A stretch of DNA of 64,000 nt from Erpobdella octoculata (lineage: Eukaryota > Annelida > Clitellata > Hirudinida > Erpobdellidae). The notes beneath the pieces are model-generated. The model made no database searches. It saw only the letters and a list, made by a program, of their open reading frames with translations, and had not been told where the DNA came from. The stretch spans positions 18,665,273-18,729,272 of the forward strand of contig OZ022241.1 in the NCBI GenBank assembly GCA_963978895.1, in the 5' to 3' direction. Each line of letters starts with the position of its first letter. The stretch's first letter is position 1. The position numbers were made by a program, and so were the translations under genes. Positions 61,548 to 64,000 of this stretch are shown here, piece by piece.

Positions 61548-61660
61548 TACGATGGCAGTAACACATACGATGACAGTAACACATACGATGACAGTAACAC
61601 ATACGATGACAGTAACACATACGATGACAGTAACACATACGATGACAGTAACACATACAA
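61548..61660. repeat. 18-bp tandem repeat
   Basis: About six to seven copies of GACAGTAACACATACGAT. The period is a multiple of 3, so frames stay open (THTMTV on plus), but no gene context supports coding. Confidence 0.9.
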
Positions 61661-61689
61661 TAAGAAGATCACATACAGCGTCAATAACA

Positions 61690-62875
61690 CGTTTAATTTT
61701 AATCACAAAGTCACATACATTGAAGTACAAACACTTCAAGTATTTCAAACGTGCCAAGATGGGTTTGCCTCTTCTGTACAAAGAATCTTCTGTACAAAGA
61801 AAAAGTTTAAATAATAAAAAAAAACAATTAATATTATGAACAAACTATGAAAGAGAGAGACAGACAGACATTGAGCAGTAAAGAAGGGATGAATGAACGA
61901 AGGAGAAGAAGAGAGATGGAGAAGAGAAAATATAGAAAGAGCGCGAAGTGACTTGATTGATACCTGGCACGCCCACTGGCGCGTCATCTTATTGCTTGGT
62001 GCCGATTTTTTCCCGAAATTGTCGAAAAGGTTGAAAGCGAAACAACGCGATGGCGATGTTGATGATGATGATGATGTTTATTTTCTAAGCAATGTTTAAT
62101 AATTGGGAACTATCAAATAAATATCAACAACATTCCACGAGGAACCACGAGGAATTGTCTGTAAGGTACAAGATGGAAAAAGGAAAGATGGAGTGAGAGG
62201 GGGATTGATGATAAAATGATGTAGCAGCCAGTAATGTAAAAAAATGTAAATGTAAATGTAAATTTATAATGCGCTTTTTTTAAAAAGTCACAAAAGCGTA
62301 ATACTTGGAGAGGGAAAACATTGAGCGGATAAAAAGCATACTAACTCAATCATATTATACTTTAAAATTATGTAAAAGATAAGGAAACCTAATTTGTTAG
62401 AAATTGCAGTTCATTTGCATCAATTGATATAAAAAAAACGCGATTCGACCAAGGATTGTTCTTGGAAAACAACGCATATATACATACCACTTTTTCTCAT
62501 AATTCCTTTTTCTTCATTCTGTTCTTCATTAAAAAAACCAGTCCATCACTTTTCTACAAATTCCTTTTAAACACATTTTCATTTCTATCCTTCCGCTGCA
62601 CAACCCCCTCTCATTTTATGGTGGGATGGCAAAGACAACACCCCACTTGTCATGCCACCTAGCGACTGAGTGCTCCTAGGAAACTGACGTGTACATTGCA
62701 GCTTGGATGGATTGTGCCAATTTAGCAAATTAAATTCATACTTGACTTCTGTTTGTGCATTAAACAATGTTTGTTTGTTTTTTGCTAAAAATATACTTCA
62801 AATAATACTTTTCAAATATGCACAACTTATCTTATTTGTCACAAATATCTGTGTGGAAGTCATTGCAATAACCAT
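61690..62875. other. Non-coding stretch with a LINE tail scrap
   Basis: 62235-62285 (GTAAATGTAAATGTAAATTTATAATGC) is a reversed LINE 3' tail of the GCGCATTATAAATTTACATT type. The rest has no supported feature. Confidence 0.5.
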
Positions 62876-63006
62876 CGTCACATCATCCTCATCATCATCC
62901 TCCTCCTCTTCCTCCTCCTCATCATCATCATCACCATAACCATCATCATCATCATCATCATCACCACCATCACCACCACCACAATCACCACCACCACCAT
63001 CATCAT

Positions 63007-63065
<59 letters not shown>

Positions 63066-63140
63066 CCATCATCATCATCATCGCCGCCGCCACCACCACC
63101 ACCACCACCATCATTATCACCACCATCCAGCATCATCGTC
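62876..63140. repeat. (CAT)n/(CAC)n trinucleotide array
   Basis: About 260 bp of mixed CAT, CAC and CCT triplets. It produces long Asp/Gly or Met/Val frames that I do not regard as genes. Confidence 0.95.
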
Positions 63141-63275
63141 ACCATGTTAATAATCACAATATTAATAATAACAATCATAAACATTTTGACCATCACATGT
63201 CCACCTGACCACACTCCATTTTGTTCTCAACCAGACAAAATATCAAAACACTTATTTTCTCACCTATTATTTTAT

Positions 63276-63276
<1 letters not shown>

Positions 63277-63317
<41 letters not shown>

Positions 63318-63322
63318 CTCTC
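63277..63322. repeat. (CT)n microsatellite
   Basis: About 45 bp of CT. Confidence 0.95.
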
Positions 63323-63835
63323 TGTTTCTTTAAATCATTATCTCTCCGATCTCTTCTCTCGTTTTCTCTCATTATAACGTTTTTACTTTCCCTGCCTTCA
63401 CTTTTTCGTGTCTTGGACTGCAAAGGTCGCAGGTCAGATCGTTAATCATTTTCATTCTGACGTCGTCTGAATAGGTTGGAACGAGGAGCGCCTGTTCACC
63501 ATGGGAAGGCTTGAAAGGAGCAGCCGATCTGACCAGCTGTGTGTGCACGCTCGACTTCAACTGACGGATGGAGCGGATTGATTGGAAGGATTGAAAGAAG
63601 AGTGACTGAATGATTGAATGGATGAAAAGTGCAGCGATCAGTGAATAAATGAATTGATTATTATTTAAATGTAAATAAATAAAATATTGCATAAATAACG
63701 TACAATAACAAGTATTGTAATGAATAAACGTTAGTAAATTATCGTTTTCTTGTAATACAATAAATATATAAGAGTGAGAAATGATTTAAAAGTATGATGC
63801 AACAATGGTATATGGGAAAAAAGATGAATGGAAAG
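63323..63835. other. Non-coding DNA
   Basis: No gene or known repeat recognised. Confidence 0.4.
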
Positions 63836-64000
63836 ATGACTGAATGGATAGATGGATGGATATATACATAGATGGATGCATGAATGGATACATAGATGGA
63901 TGCATGAATTGATACGTAGATGAATTGATGCGTGGACGGATACATCGATGGATGAATAGATGGGTGCATAAATGGATGCATAGATGGAGGCATGAATGGA
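63836..64000. repeat. Degenerate GATG/GATA tandem repeat
   Basis: Repeats of GGATGCATGAATGGATACAT continue past the window end. Confidence 0.85.

Noticed and set aside
61397..61660. CRISPR-like repeated units
   Set aside because: Directly tandem 18-bp units without spacers in a eukaryotic genome.
62798..63214. Asp/Gly-rich and Met/Val-rich frames
   Set aside because: Trinucleotide CAT/CAC array without supporting exon signals.

Overview
The window is AT-rich, intron-rich animal nuclear DNA, almost certainly from an invertebrate. It carries a radial spoke head gene (motile cilia or flagella) and an EPB41L4A-type FERM gene with many small phase-matched exons. It also carries LINEs, hAT elements, Helitron-like elements, tRNA-derived SINEs and two small LTR retrotransposons. 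The species cannot be named from the sequence. Microsatellites, mainly (TA)n, (GATA)n and (ATGT)n, are very abundant and create most of the apparent long reading frames.

Layout. 1-4.8 kb: two LTR elements side by side. Element A is Ty3-like, keeps only gag and protease, and has an eIF4B-like peptide inside its second reading frame. Element B is complete between two 189-bp LTRs and encodes a SAP-domain acidic protein. 4.9-7.7 kb: Helitron, SINE and LINE pieces. 7.7-11.7 kb: a ~155-bp tandem repeat arranged as a giant inverted repeat with a ~627-bp (GATA)n array in its right half. 11.7-18.9 kb: a hAT inside a ~260-bp tandem repeat, a 320-bp (ATGT)n array, a decayed CR1/L2-like LINE on the minus strand, and a TIR element abutting its broken 5' end.

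19.36-30.31 kb (+): a complete 9-exon radial spoke head protein 4/6 gene (649 codons; all junctions keep phase). Intron 6 holds head-to-tail Helitron-like copies, one containing a hAT that itself contains a SINE. 31.6-49.9 kb (-): a 20-coding-exon EPB41L4A-like gene (796 codons; all phases agree), with a possible alternative last exon at 31.6 kb and hAT, MITE and Helitron insertions in its introns and 3' flank. 50.49-50.91 kb (+): a two-exon gene for a 104-residue single-pass membrane protein, divergent from the FERM gene across ~0.6 kb.

51-64 kb: no intact host gene seen. It holds a hAT transposase relic, a relic sharing sequence with element B, three LINE fragments, foldback and tandem repeats, another short hAT, and a perfect RFX X-box-type palindrome at 61.11 kb that may mark a promoter.

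The most unusual items are the eIF4B-like segment in the retrotransposon, the SAP-domain LTR element and its relative at 53.5 kb, the Helitron concatemer, and two independent local duplications of 5' splice sites in the FERM gene.
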